Of a stretch of DNA of 64,000 bases, positions 11,064-22,782 are shown one piece after another. The notes beneath the pieces were generated by a model. The model had not been told where the DNA came from. It saw nothing but the letters and a program-made list of their open reading frames with translations, and did not search any database. The stretch comes from Adiantum capillus-veneris (taxonomy: Eukaryota; Streptophyta; Polypodiopsida; Polypodiales; Pteridaceae). Where the stretch lies: assembly GCA_014529385.2 (NCBI GenBank), contig CM043963.1, positions 2,236,001-2,300,000 of the forward strand. The letters are read 5' to 3'. A program made the position numbers and the translations under genes. How positions within the stretch are numbered: the stretch's first letter is position 1; each line of letters opens with the position of its first letter.

Positions 11064-12732
11064 TGTGACACGTACATAGTGAGAACGCATGCTACAAGAG
11101 TTATATTGTAACCTTTTAAATACATAGTTATATTTTCTATAATTTACATATGTATATTTAAGTATAATAATACGCTTTCTATCTCATCCTATTAATTTTC
11201 TCAAGGGTAACCTATTCTTACGTTACCATCAAAAAATACTATGGGAAAAGCGTGAATAGTTCCGCCTCTTTAACTTGGGGCCAAAAGCATTGATTCTTTC
11301 TTTCTACCATCTCATTATTCTCTCACACCCTATCTAGATCCTATATCTAGGGTAAAATCCAATATATATATATTCTATGTATTTTTCTTATATTTCTTTT
11401 TAAATAGCTACTAGGAGGGAATCAAATCCTAGTGGGACACTAGGTGGCATGATTTCAAAGATACCCTTATTTTAATGCATTATTGCAAGCATGATTACAA
11501 AACTTTGTCAAGGAGCAATGTCCTGCTTTCATATGGCATGAGGTGTCCTTTGGAATCAAATGAAAGTCTAGGCTAAGGGGACCACAGGAAGACTTTTGCT
11601 ACCAGAAATGGACCCTATTTTGATTTTTTTTTTACACAAGGTTCCAATCCGAATTGGAAAATGAGTTTAAACTAAAAATCATAGCTAATGAACTGTATTT
11701 TCTGCACATATTTTTACTTTTTTATTTGGAGCCATGGTTGAGGAGATATGATCAAAATACTGGACCCCACTCTACCCACATCATGCATGGACAACTCATT
11801 TCCAACTTTCCAGTTTCTGTTCACACTGGCTCTTCTCTTCTTGTGTAAACCCTTGGGGGTTCTCTTCACCTATAAAAGGGGACCTCTTCTTCCTTGAAAA
11901 GAACTCAAGCATTCAAGCCATTGATGAGAGGAATTCATGAGGGAGTGAGTAGTAATGCCATAGCCATTAACAGAAGCCTCAGCCTAATTCTAGGTTCTCT
12001 ACAAGTGCATCTCTCCCCACAGTATCCTTATTGCCTACGGGCAAGAATAGGGCTTGGGAGGGAAAATTTTCATCTCTTCACTTCTCTCATATCTACATTT
12101 CTCACATACTATCCTAGATGAATAATCCACATGATGATAATTTCTATCTCTTTCACTCTGTACGATCTATTAGAATTAACGTATGCATTAGCCGTAAAAT
12201 ACACTTTCAACAACGTATAGTGTTTCTCGTTGGCCCAGAAAGGCTCAATGAAATACTTCTATCACCAGATCCCACCATACTACCTCTCATAGACTATAAT
12301 TTTTCTTTTGATGTAAGCGTAGTTATCTTGCTATGAACCAAGAGGATTTGTACACACAATTAATCCCAATCACTAGACAAAACATATATATTATGGTAAG
12401 CACAAAACTACAATTCCAAAGAACAATTCGTAGCCTATTTGGTCAGCCAAGATTGAATGCCATTAATTCATCTATTAACCCTTTCATACTACCCATGATA
12501 CGATATGACCATAGCCTTGATGTTTTCATCTTTGTGTTATTTTCACATTCTCTTTTTTGTGTGTGAGTGCAAGAGAGAAAGAGTGGGGCTTCTTTGATTG
12601 CACTTCTTTCCAATTCCTAGTTGTCATGGCATCTATGGTTTAACCCCTTCATATAGTTTTTTGGAGTTCTCTCACAAACTCTCACAGCCATAAGCCCGGT
12701 GATTTCCTGGCAAGACCGCAAATTTCTCAACA
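11064..12732 (+). repeat. Family B LTR, copy 3 (shared between gag and pol derivatives)
   Basis: TG start and CA end (CTCAACA here). A TATA box begins at 11,871. It serves as 3' LTR for the gag derivative on its left and 5' LTR for the pol derivative on its right. It is 1.67 kb, shortened by a deletion near 11,985. It is followed by TATTTTTGG, and after that TGG the primer site is lost. Confidence 0.85.
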
Positions 12733-12829
12733 TATTTTTGGTTTTGAAAGCATTTCTTTGAAGCACTTTGTCTCCTTCTGTGTTAGAAACTCCTCGCAAC
12801 CAATTTGCAACTCTTGAAAAGACTCCTTT

Positions 12830-13916
12830 GTGAAGGTATGCCCGATATTTTTAGGATTTCTCAAACTTGGTTGTGAAGACGCCTGCTCAGTCTTTTCCTT
12901 GTTGTTGGGTGGTAAGGGTTTTGCATTTGAGCCACATGAGATAGGATGTGTTGATTCTTCTATTGTAGCTCCTATGGTAATTTTCACAATACCTCATGTG
13001 CCTTGGAATCTCGGGCCTATTCCGGTTCCAAAAGCTCATTTGCCAAAGTTAGTAGAGCCTTCTTGTGCTCCATACTCAAACAGGTGGTTCATACTCAAAC
13101 AGGTGGTTCACGGTTCCAAAGAAGAATGGTTATGTACGCTTCATCCAAGATATGCAACCAGTGAACAAGGTGACAATTAGAAATGTAGGTACAGGTCCAA
13201 TTGTGGATGAATTTGCAGAGGCGTTTGCAGGGAGGGCAATCTACTCAATGGGGGATCTCTACTCAGGGTATGATCAATTTCAGCTTGCAATCGAAAGCAG
13301 AGACTTGACAACCATGAGGACACCTTTGGGTTTGGTAAGGATGTGTACCTTGCCACAGGGAGCAACCAACTCGGTTGCACATATGATGAATGGGATGAAT
13401 AAGGTCTTACGTGACTTTATTCCTCAAATCACAGAGCCTTTCATTGATGATTTTCCTATCAAAGGATGTGAAGAAAGTGACAAAGATGAAGCTTTGGATC
13501 TCAAGGGATGTCGCAGGTTTGTGGTAAATCACATAAATGATTGTGATAAAATTTTGTCTAGGTTGGAAGAAGTGAATCTTACATTGTCAGGGAAAAAGTC
13601 TATGTTTGGTGTCAAAGAAGTGCTCATAGTGGGGCACATGTGCGGGCCATATGGTAGGAAACCTTGTCCATGCAAGGTAGATGCCATCCAAAGAATGAAA
13701 GAAACATGCACTAGCATCATTGAGGTTAGAAGGTTTCTGGGAGCATGTGTCTTCTATGTTATTTGGATTCCACATTATGCACATGTAGCTGATCCTCTTT
13801 ATCAGCTGCTTAGAAAGAATCAAAAGTTTAAATGGATAGAAGCACGTGTAAAATCCATGAAAAAGCTAAAGGAGTTGCTCGAGTCAGCAAACGACTTTGA
13901 GAAAGGTAGACTATGA
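12830..13916 (+). pseudogene. Family B reverse transcriptase, frameshifted
   Basis: Ty3/gypsy RT on the plus strand in two frames (12,830-13,180 and 13,065-13,916). Visible blocks are F-I-Q-D-M-Q-P-V-N-K-V-T-I-R-N, then M-G-D-L-Y-S-G-Y-D-Q-F-Q-L, M-C-T-L-P-Q-G-A-T-N-S-V, and the catalytic F-I-D-D at residues 126-129 of the second ORF. The blocks differ from the usual plant form seen at 21-22 kb ([17 protein letters not shown]). I associate this variant with non-angiosperm and fungal-type gypsy elements, which is recall and not a search result. The frameshift is explained by a 19-bp tandem duplication at 13,071-13,108. Protease and Gag are missing upstream. Confidence 0.85.
13071..13108 (+). 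repeat. 19-bp tandem duplication that breaks the RT frame
   Basis: CATACTCAAACAGGTGGTT occurs twice back to back (13,071-13,089 and 13,090-13,108). Nineteen is one more than a multiple of three, and the two RT ORFs differ by exactly that shift. Confidence 0.9.
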
Positions 13917-14899
13917 GTGTCAAAGGCCAGTAATTGTGACAGTAGACACCAATCCTACAGGGATTGGATGGGCAATAGGGCAAGATGAAAAAGAAGGACA
14001 CAGGTATGTGGTAAGATTTGGAGAAAAGGTACTAAATGCTCGCCAAAGAAACTACCCACAGATAAAGAGAGAGTTATGGGGTATGCAGTCTTACAGCCTT
14101 GAAAAGTGGGAAAGAGTACCTAATTGGTGCATGTGTGGTTGTAAAAACAAATTTTCTACCACTTCTTGGGATGATTACAAACTGCTCAACTCTAGACATT
14201 GCTATGTTGTGGTGGATTGCCTACATTAAGTCCTTAAATCCCAAGTTTACGCACATTGCAGGTAAAGACAATAGAGTGGCAGATATGCTATCAAGGGCAA
14301 GGTATGAAGATGATTCACAAATGATTGATGAGGGAGATGATGTAGGCACAAAGTTCTATTCTACCTCTCATGTCAAAGGTAACAATGTCTGCATGACTAA
14401 TTCACTTGAATTTTTCTTGAAAGATCTTTATGAAGGTGATTGGCTTTCTATTGGAAGCTACTTGAGTACTCTAACAAAACAGGATGATTGGTCTGAGCAA
14501 GAATTCAAGAGGACACGCAGGAAAGCATATGGGTACTTTTTAAGGGATGGTTACTTGTGGAAGCATCCTAAACAAAAGGGTGCTACACCACAAAGGGTTA
14601 TATGTAAAAACGAGACTCAAGTAAAGCTCATGCAAGAGTTTCATGAGAGTCTATGGGCTGGACACAGGGGTATATGGGCAACCTTCTCCAAGCTGAAAGA
14701 AAAATATTGGTGGAAGGGTATGTATAAAGATGTATCTCAATTTGTAGAGTCATGTGTAACTTGTCAAATGTATTCAAATGTTCGACATCGTGATGGATTG
14801 CACCCTACATATCCACAAGCCATGCACTATAAATGGGTTGTGGATCTAGTCACAATGCCTCTAGGACTCTGGCAGATGAGATACTTGGTTCTTGCATGA
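13897..14899 (+). pseudogene. Family B RNase H and integrase zinc-binding region
   Basis: RNase H starts in one frame (V-T-V-D-T-N-P-T-G-I-G-W, first catalytic Asp; then R-N-Y-P-Q-I-K-R-E-L-W-G with the Glu) and continues in another from about 14,099 (H-I-A-G-K-D-N-R-V-A-D-M-L-S-R, the last Asp). The integrase H2C2 finger follows: F-H-E-S-L-W-A-G-H-R-G...C-V-T-C-Q-M-Y. The catalytic core begins as W-V-V-D-L-V-T-M-P-L-G and is cut by TGA at 14,897-14,899. At least one frameshift (13.9-14.1 kb) and this stop make it inactive. Confidence 0.85.
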
Positions 14900-14956
14900 G
14901 AGGACCTAACTAACCAGGTTGAAGGAAGAGCATTAAGAGCTAAAACCATAGAAGCT

Positions 14957-15241
14957 GTGTGCAAATTTCTTCTTGATGAGGTGATTTGCCGTTATGGTTG
15001 TGTGGGAAAGATCACTACAAATAGAGGTGAGCTGGATGCTGAGGAAGCAAGGGAGTTCTTTACTAGATTAGGAATCAAGCTTTCTCTTACCACAGCTTAC
15101 AACCCTGAAGGCAATGGAAAGAGTGAAAGAGGACATCCTCCTATCATCAAAGCTTTGGCCAAGGCTTGCGAAGGAAGAGTTGGTGAGTGGCCAAAACTGT
15201 TACCATATGCTTTATGGGCTGATCGTACAACACATAGCTGA
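14957..15241 (+). pseudogene. Family B integrase catalytic core, 3' half
   Basis: Same frame as the preceding ORF across its TGA. It reads F-L-L-D-E-V-I-C-R-Y-G, then I-T-T-N-R-G-E where the family has a catalytic D-R-G; the Asp is replaced by Asn. The catalytic Glu is kept in N-G-K-S-E-R-G-H. The integrase is therefore inactive by both nonsense and active-site substitution. Downstream to 15,480 the C-terminal domain is degraded. Confidence 0.85.
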
Positions 15242-15489
15242 GTAACTGACTACATGCCTGCGGAGCTTTTATGAACTAGATGGTACAGAAGTAAAGATTT
15301 CCATTGCACGAAAAAGGATCAAAATGTTTAAGAGAAGAGCTGACAATGATCCAGAAAATGTTGACGAGGAGGAAGCGCAAAACACATGTGAAGATGAATC
15401 TTTGGAATCATCCAGTGAAGAAGAAAACAAGGAAGATCTACAAGAGGTCTGATCTTACAAAGAAATAATGTGGCACATACCGGAGGATG

Positions 15490-15518
15490 TGCAGGTTTAG
15501 AGGGGGTGGATGTCGTGC
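15490..15518 (+). other. Polypurine tract before family B LTR copy 4
   Basis: TTTAGAGGGGGTGGATGTCG precedes the LTR start TGTGACACG at 15,519, matching the tract at 11,041. Confidence 0.75.
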
Positions 15519-17471
15519 TGTGACACGTACGTACATAGTGGGAACCCATGCTACAAGATCTATCTTGTAATTTTTTAGATACATAATTATCTTTCCTATA
15601 ATGTACATATGCATCTTTAAGTATAATAATAAGGCTTCTATCTCATCCTATTATTTTTCTCAAAGGTAACCCATTCTTACTTTACCATCAGAAAATACTA
15701 TGGGAAAAGCATCAATAGCTCCGCCTCTTCAACTTGGGGCAAAAAACATTGATTCTTTATTTCTACTATCTTATTATCATCTCACACCCTAGCTAGATCC
15801 TATATCTAGGGTAAAATCCAATATATATATATTCTATGTCTTTTTCATATTTTTCTTATATTTCTTTTTAAATAGCTACTAGGAGGGAATCAAATCCTAG
15901 TGGGACACTAGGTGGCATGATTTCAAAGATACACTTATTTTAATGCATTATTGCAAGCATGATTACAAAACTTTTTCAAGGATCAATGTCATGCTTTCAT
16001 ATGGCATGAGGTGTCCTTTGGAATCAAATGAAAGTCTAGGCTAAGGAGACCACAGGAAGACTTTTGCTGCAAAAAATAGACCCTATTTTGATGATTTTTT
16101 TACACATGGTTCCAATCCTCATTGGAAAATGCATATAAAAAATACGTCGTAGGTAATGAGCTGGCGTTTTTGCCTATATTTTTACTTTTTTATTTGGATC
16201 CACGGTTGAGGAGATATGATCAAACTGCTGGACCCCAGTCTCCCACATCATGCCAGGACAGCTCATTTCCAACTTTTCCAAATTCTGTTCACACTGGCTC
16301 TTCTCTTCTCTTCTTGCATTCAATCCATTCATGAGAGGAATTCATGAGGGAGTGAGTAGTAATTCCATAGCCATTAACAGAAGCTTAAGCCTACACTTTC
16401 TCCTAGAAGAAAACTAGCCATTCTTGCAACAAGCTAACCTTGGAAGATCAACTCTAATCAAAGAAGGTCTTGCACTTGGTGTATCAATCAAAGTGGAATT
16501 ATCCACTCTTCTTCTCTCTCCATCTATAATGGTGCCGAAGGGTTTGTCAAGTAAGATGTGTTCTACATTGATGTTTTCTTCATTTCTTGTTGTTTTCTTT
16601 TTCATCTCTAATCCGACATATATATATATATATATATATATGTATCTAATCTCATCTCCTTAACCAAACCTATCTCTCTCATTCTCAGTAATTCACTCTC
16701 TCTACAAATTTAGGTTCTCTTTGCTAAAGGTACATCTCTCCCCGCAGTATCCTTATTGCTTACGGGCAAGAATAGGGCTTGGGAGGGAAACCTCTTATCT
16801 CTTCACTTCTCTCATATCTACATTTCTCACATACTATCCTAGATGAATAACCCACATGATGATAATTTCTATCGCTTTTACTCTGTAGGATCTATTAAAA
16901 TTAATGTATAGATTAGCCGTAAAATATTCTTTCAACAACGTATAGTGTTTCTCTTTGGCCCAGAAAGGCTCAATGAAATACTTCTATCACCGGATCCCAT
17001 CATACTACCTCTCATAGACTATAACTTTTCTTTTGACATAAGCGTAGTTATCATGCTATGAACCAAGAGGATTTGTACACACAATTAATCCCAATCGCTA
17101 GACAAAATATATATATTATGGTAAGCACAAAACTACAATTCCAAAAAACAATCCGTAGCATGTTTGGTCAGCCAAGATTGAATGCCATTAACTCATCTAT
17201 TAACCCTTTCATACTACCCATGATACGATATGACCATAGCTTTGATGTTTTTATCTTTGTGTTGTTTTGACATTCTCTTTTGTGATCTTTCTTTGTGTGT
17301 GTGAGTTAAAGAGAGAAAGAGTGGGTCTTCTTTTATTGCACTTCTTTCCAAACCCTAGTCTTCATGGCATCTAAGGTTTAACTCCTTCATATAGTTTTTG
17401 TTAAGTTCTCTCAAAAACTCTCACAGCCATAAGCCCGGTGCTTTCTTGGCAAGACCGTAAATTTCTCGACA
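15519..17471 (+). repeat. Family B LTR, copy 4 (TATA-less)
   Basis: Canonical TG...CA ends, 1.95 kb. About 70 bp around the TATA box present in the other copies is missing near 16,312, between short CTTCTT repeats. A (TA)n run lies near 16,617-16,641. It is followed by TATTTTTGG, then directly by family A LTR sequence at 17,481. Confidence 0.85.
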
Positions 17472-17480
17472 TATTTTTGG

Positions 17481-18921
17481 CTGAGAAAACCTAGAATTTA
17501 AAATTTTTGCTACAAAATTTTGACATGTTTAGCTATATGAATCACTAATTAACTTATTGTAAGACTTATCTACTGATTGTAGAATTTTCTTTTACTACTG
17601 TAAACTTAATATAAATCTGTAAAGTTTAACTTAAAAATGTAAAGTAAATTATCATTAAGGAAATAAATAAAATAATTATAAAAACAAAAGAATACACAGG
17701 GATGTCAAATGAAGGCACATGGACTCACCTGGACTCACATAGGAGGGGACAAAGTGGGACACACTGTCACATGAAAAGGAGAGGCTAGTCTTCACTAATC
17801 TTAATGAGGGGGGGCTGTTTGGCCTTATCTTTTGATGATAATGACAAAGTGGTCAAGCTGATGGGTACCACAAGGGTATCAAAAACGCGGATATGATTTT
17901 TGAGGGAAAAAAATTTTATTTATTTTATTAAATTGTTTTTTTATAAAAAATTTATTTTTTTATTGGAAAAAAAATGGGACGTTTTCTTTTCTACTATAAA
18001 TAGAGCATCCATGCTCACACTTTAGACATAGAGATTGCCTCTATAGCGCTCACGAAGTGCTGCCACTTCTCTTAGAGAGAAGGCGTCCACAAACCACTAA
18101 GAGAACAAAAACTCTAGTGGACTAATAAGATGCGTATTAATTGAGCATTCAATTAACTTTAAGAATGATGTATGTGTGCTATCTCCTACTCTAATCTCTC
18201 TAATAGATTAGTAAGATTCAATTAGTTTTAAGAAGGATATATGTGTGTATGGTATCTTTTACTCTAATCTCTCTAATAGATTAGTAAGATTCAATTAGTT
18301 TTAAGAAGGATATGTGTGTGTGTGTGCTATCTCTTACTCTAATTTCTCTAATAGATTAGTAAGATTCAATTAGTTTTAAGAAGGATATGTGTGTGTGTGT
18401 GTGTGCTATCTCTTACTCTAATCTCTCTCATAGATTGGTGAGATTCAATTAGCTTTAGAAAAGGATGTGTGTGTGTGTTCTCTTTTACTCTAATCTTTCT
18501 AATGGATTAGTAAGATTCAATTAACTTTAGAAAAGATGTGTGTGTATGTTTTCTCTTACTTTAATCTCTCTAAGTATATCTACTCTCTCTAGTTAATACA
18601 TCTTCACTATTAACTTATGCATAGTTAATTGAAATTTAATACATAAGAGAACTCATCATATTCTTATTATACATGATGAAATTATCATTCAACAATTTTA
18701 TTGTCAGTTAGATTAAGTAGAATTTTGAATAATACTAAAAATTGATTTAGTTGAAGTATAGAAATTGAAGTTAGAATTGGATTAGAAATGTGAAGCATAA
18801 AAGTAATGCATTCATAAACTTTCACTCGAAGTTTACACACTTAATTTTTGATTAATTACGATTAGTAAATATTTGATGTATAGAAATTAGATGTAGAACA
18901 ACAAACTAAGTGTGAATCCGA
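17481..18921 (+). repeat. Family A LTR plus leader, plus strand
   Basis: Starts inside the LTR (CTGAGAAAACCTAG) and passes the TATA box (TATAAATAG, 17,995-18,003) and a GT-rich minisatellite. It then follows the leader up to about 18,921, where it meets an A LTR in the opposite orientation. The segment 17,481-18,180 is the reverse complement of 19,010-19,760. The LTR 3' boundary and primer site were not resolved. Confidence 0.75.
18174..18600 (+). repeat. Minisatellite in family A LTR/leader, about 6 units
   Basis: Units of about 75-85 bp each contain CTATCTCTTACTCTAATC, a CTAATC/GATTAG inverted pair, AGTAAGATTCAATTAG and a variable (TG)n tail. The copy at 36.65-37.26 kb has about 9 units. 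Confidence 0.85.
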
Positions 18922-19798
18922 GTAAGAGATAGCACACACACACATATAGCTAATTGAAACTTACTAATCTATTACAGAGATTAGAGTAGGAGATAGCACA
19001 CATACATCTTTCTTAAAGTTAATGGAATGCTCAATTAATACGCACCTTATTAGTCCACTAGAGTTTTTGCTCTCTTAGTGGTTTGTGGACGTTTTCTCTC
19101 TAAGAGAAGTGACAGCACTTCGTGAGCGCTATAGATGCAATCTCTATGTCTAAAGTGTGAGCATGGATGCTCTATTTATAGTAGAAAAGAAAACGTCCAA
19201 AAAATTTTCCAAAGAAAAAAATATTTTTATTAAACAAATTTTAATTAAAAAAAATTTCTTTTTTTCCTCAAAAATCATTCCCGCGTTTTTGGTACCCTTG
19301 TGGTACCCATCAACTTGACCACTTTGTCATTATCATCAAAAGATAAGGCCACACAGCCCCCCCTCATTAAGATTAGTCAAGATTAGCCTCTACTTTTCAT
19401 GTGATAGTGTGTCCCACTTTGTCCCCTCCTATGTGAGTCCAGGTGAGTCCATGTGCCTTCATTTGTCATCCCTGTGTATTCTTTTGTCTTTATAATTATT
19501 TTATTTATTTCCTTAATGATAACTTACTTTACATTTTTAAGTTAAACTTTACAGTCTTATATTAACTTTACAGTAGTAAAAAAAAATTCTACAATCAGTA
19601 AATAAGTCTTACAATAAGTTAATTAGTGATTCATATAGCTAAACATGTCAAAATTTTGTAGCGTAAACTTTAAATTCTAGGTTTTCTCAGTCTATGATTC
19701 ATAATTTGAACTCGAATATCTTAAATAATGAGTGATGGTTAAAAAAAATTCAAATGCGTAATAGAACTTGTGTGAAATTTGAAAGTAGAGACCGTACA
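18922..19798 (-). repeat. Family A LTR, minus strand (3' LTR of the pol below)
   Basis: Read on minus, the LTR starts at 19,798 after the tract GTTGGGGAGAT and passes TATAAATAG at 19,172-19,180. It reaches one to two minisatellite units, then meets the plus-strand copy. It follows the A pol at 19.8-22.4 kb in the correct order. Confidence 0.75.
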
Positions 19799-21181
19799 AT
19801 CTCCCCAACTTAGAATTTGAGATTCCCTCATCTCAAGAACAGCGAAGGGTAATCCTTAAGAAGGGATGTCTCATCTTGCCAAGTAGCATCTTCTATAGGA
19901 AAATTCTTCCATAAGATAAGATGTTATTTGATGGATCTATTTCTAAGCTTTCTCTACCGAGTTTCTAGGATAGTATTAGGTTGGGGTTGTAGAACATCTT
20001 GAGCAGGTAAAATGATTTGCTCATCATCAAGGACATGGCCAGGGTTATATACATAAGGTTTTAATAGACGTACATGAAATACATCATGCACTTTGAGATG
20101 AGAAGGGAGTTTTAGTCTATAAGCTTGATCACTTATAACCTTGATTATTTCGTAAGGTCCACAATATCAATACCTAAGCTTCTTATACCTTCTGAGAGAC
20201 AAATTGCTCTTTTTGGGCTTTACTCATAAGAAAACTTTGTCACCTTGTTTGAAAATCCGATCAGATCTTTTTAAGTCGGTGTGCTTCTTTTGTCGATCTT
20301 GAGCTGCTTGAATATCCCATCGAATAGCTTTGGTTTGAGCTTCCATTTATTCAATCATTTTCTTTGAGGCTTCTACCCTTATAGTGGGGTCAGAAAAGTT
20401 AAGAGGTGATAAACATTCTTGACCATAAAGAGCATTAAAAGGTGTCATTCCAATACTTCTATGAGTAGAGGAATTGTATGCATACTCTACCAAGGGTAGG
20501 TATTGAATCCACTTGCGAGGTTCTCAATTGCAATAGGCTCTGAGGATGTCTTCAATTACTTGATTAACTCTTTCAGTTTGGCCATCAGTTTCAGGATGAT
20601 AAGCAATACTAAAACATAACTGGGTTCCAATGCTTGAAACAATGATACCCAAAACATTGAAGTAAACTTGGCATCACGATCGCGGACAATACTCTTGGGT
20701 AAACCATGAATTCTGAAAACCTCCTTCATAAACAGACGAGAAATATCTTAAGCTGTAAAGGTTCTCTTGAGACTGGGATCAAGTGAGCCACTTTAGTAAG
20801 CAAGTCGACTATGACCATGATTGAATCATAGCCAGCTTGAACAGAAGAAAACTCGGTGATAAAGTCCATGCTAATACATTCCCATTTTATTTGGGGAATA
20901 TCTAAAGGATGTAATTTACCTGGCATCTTTAGTCTCTCTGCCTTAATCCTTTGACAAGACAAACACTGCTTGACATAGCGAAGGACATCACCCTTCATAC
21001 CTTGCCAATAGTAACTTCTGCGAATTGCATTGATGGTTTTGGCATAACCTGGATGTCCTGAAGTTGGGCCATCATTTGCTTCATATAGAATAGCATTCCT
21101 TAGGGTAATATCCTTAGGTATGCATAGTCGATTCCTATGGTAAATTTTCCCATCTTCTAAGGAGTAATGTAGAGGTTTAGG
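19799..21181 (-). pseudogene. Family A integrase and C-terminal region
   Basis: Minus-strand pol after RNase H. The finger and start of the core are at 20,726-20,998 (C-L-S-C-Q-R-I-K-A-E-R; W-E-C-I-S-M-D-F-I-T with the first Asp). The middle and end of the core are in other frames at 20,550-20,700 (I-H-G-L-P-K; R-D-R-D in place of the usual S-D-R-D). The C-terminal part is near 20,160-20,350. The tail near 19,850-19,910 reads E-D-A-T-W-x-D-E, typical of gypsy pol ends. Several frameshifts and stops inactivate it. Confidence 0.85.
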
Positions 21182-22759
21182 CTAATTTGATGATACCCTC
21201 TCTTCACGTAGGATAATAGCAAGAATCCGGTAATTTTCATCTCTAACAACAGCATCCGAGACCTTGTCTAAAATAGGGTTGTTAGCCATGGAAATTGCCC
21301 CCAGAAAAGCTTTATGGCTTAGGGCATCTTCCACAACATTATCCTTATCTAGTCTAAATTTAATATCAAAATCATATTCGTGCATGAGCTCTATCCATCT
21401 CCTCTGTCTCATGTTAAGGTTAGGTTGGGTAAAAATCCACTTAAGGCTCTTGTGATTTGTTACCAACTGGAATTTGCGTCCCAATAGATAATGTCTCCAT
21501 AGCTTGAGAGCATGAATAACTGCTAGCAATTCTAAATCATGTGTAGCATAATTCACTTCATGAATCCTAAGCTTCCGAGAAGTATAAGCTACACGCATTC
21601 CTTCTTGAGTAAGGACTCCTCCTAATGCAAGGTTACTAGCATCTGTGATCACCTCGAATTCTTGGGTGAAATCTGGAAGTTTTAAGAGAGGTTCTGAAGC
21701 AAGATACTCCTTAAGCTGTTTGAAGCAAGATTCATGTTTTTCTTCCCAAAGTATCGTAGCTCCTTTCTTTAGCAAGTCGGTTAGTGGTGCAACTTTAAGA
21801 GCATATTCCTTTACAAAGATCCTGTACCACCCTGTGATACCTAAGAACCCTCTGACTTCGGTTTGTGAAGTGGGTTGAGGCCATTCCAAAATATCTTTGA
21901 CTTTGTCACGGTCAACAGAGACTCCTTCAGGTGAAATGATAAACCCTAAGTAACAGACCTTAGGGGTAAAGAAGGTACATTTGCTTTTCTTTGCATACAA
22001 CTTATTTTGGCGTAAAAGCTCTAACACTTTCCTAACATGTCCTTCATGCTCTTCCTCTGATTTGGAATAAATTAAGATATCGTCAAAGAATACTAGGACA
22101 AAATCGTCCAAGAATTCTCTAAAGATATCGTGCATCAGACTATTGAAAGTTGCAGGAGCATTCGTAAGTCCGAAAGCCATCACTGTAAATTCGTAATGAC
22201 CATAACGAGTGTTGAAAGCTATTTTGGAGATATCAGCCTCCTGGATTCGAATTTGGTGATAGCCAAATCGAAGATCGATCTTTGTGAATATTTTGGCTCC
22301 ATGTAATCTATCCAACATCTCATCAATACGAGGAATTGGATATTTATTCTTAATGGTAACCTGATTTAAACCCCTATAATCTATTGTGTTAGTCTCTGAC
22401 ACAATATCTTCACCCCTTCTTCCTTTTTTACACATCCGTAAATTATCTTCAACTGAATCATGTCTCCACTCATCTAGGGAGAACCCTTCTTCATTACATG
22501 ACTCTGGTGTCAGCATAGAGCTAGCACCCTTTTCTTGCTTCAAGGCATCACCATGTATACCCTTCATATCCATAGCAGATAGATTCTCACAAACTTGCTT
22601 GCAATTTATACCCTGTGACACAAGACCTAAATCCCTTTTATGCCTCAGATATTGTTTGCATACCTGTAGGCAACCGAAATTCTTAAAACCCTGTATAGTA
22701 GGCACTTTATGGCAAGCATCTTTATTTGCATCTTCACACAGATCTTGAGATGAGGGCAT
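21182..22759 (-). CDS. Chimeric ORF: family B gag segment fused to family A RT-RNase H
   Basis: A 525-codon open frame made of three origins. Residues 1-5 come from antisense A sequence. Residues ~6-123 match the family B acidic segment at 10,062-10,420 ([15 protein letters not shown]). Residues ~125-525 are A reverse transcriptase and RNase [26 protein letters not shown], catalytic F-F-D-D at 224-227, then RNase H with V-I-T-D-A-S-N and H-D-L-E-L-L-A. The last RNase H motif reads V-E-D-A-L-S-H, a change from the usual V-A-D-A-L-S-R. The frame is intact throughout. No protease is present and integrase downstream is broken. Template switching during reverse transcription could create it. Expression is unproven. 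Confidence 0.8.
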   Translation of the reverse strand: MPSSQDLCEDANKDACHKVPTIQGFKNFGCLQVCKQYLRHKRDLGLVSQGINCKQVCENLSAMDMKGIHGDALKQEKGASSMLTPESCNEEGFSLDEWRHDSVEDNLRMCKKGRRGEDIVSETNTIDYRGLNQVTIKNKYPIPRIDEMLDRLHGAKIFTKIDLRFGYHQIRIQEADISKIAFNTRYGHYEFTVMAFGLTNAPATFNSLMHDIFREFLDDFVLVFFDDILIYSKSEEEHEGHVRKVLELLRQNKLYAKKSKCTFFTPKVCYLGFIISPEGVSVDRDKVKDILEWPQPTSQTEVRGFLGITGWYRIFVKEYALKVAPLTDLLKKGATILWEEKHESCFKQLKEYLASEPLLKLPDFTQEFEVITDASNLALGGVLTQEGMRVAYTSRKLRIHEVNYATHDLELLAVIHALKLWRHYLLGRKFQLVTNHKSLKWIFTQPNLNMRQRRWIELMHEYDFDIKFRLDKDNVVEDALSHKAFLGAISMANNPILDKVSDAVVRDENYRILAIILREERVSSN

Positions 22760-22782
22760 CTCAAATTCTAAGTTAGGGAGAT

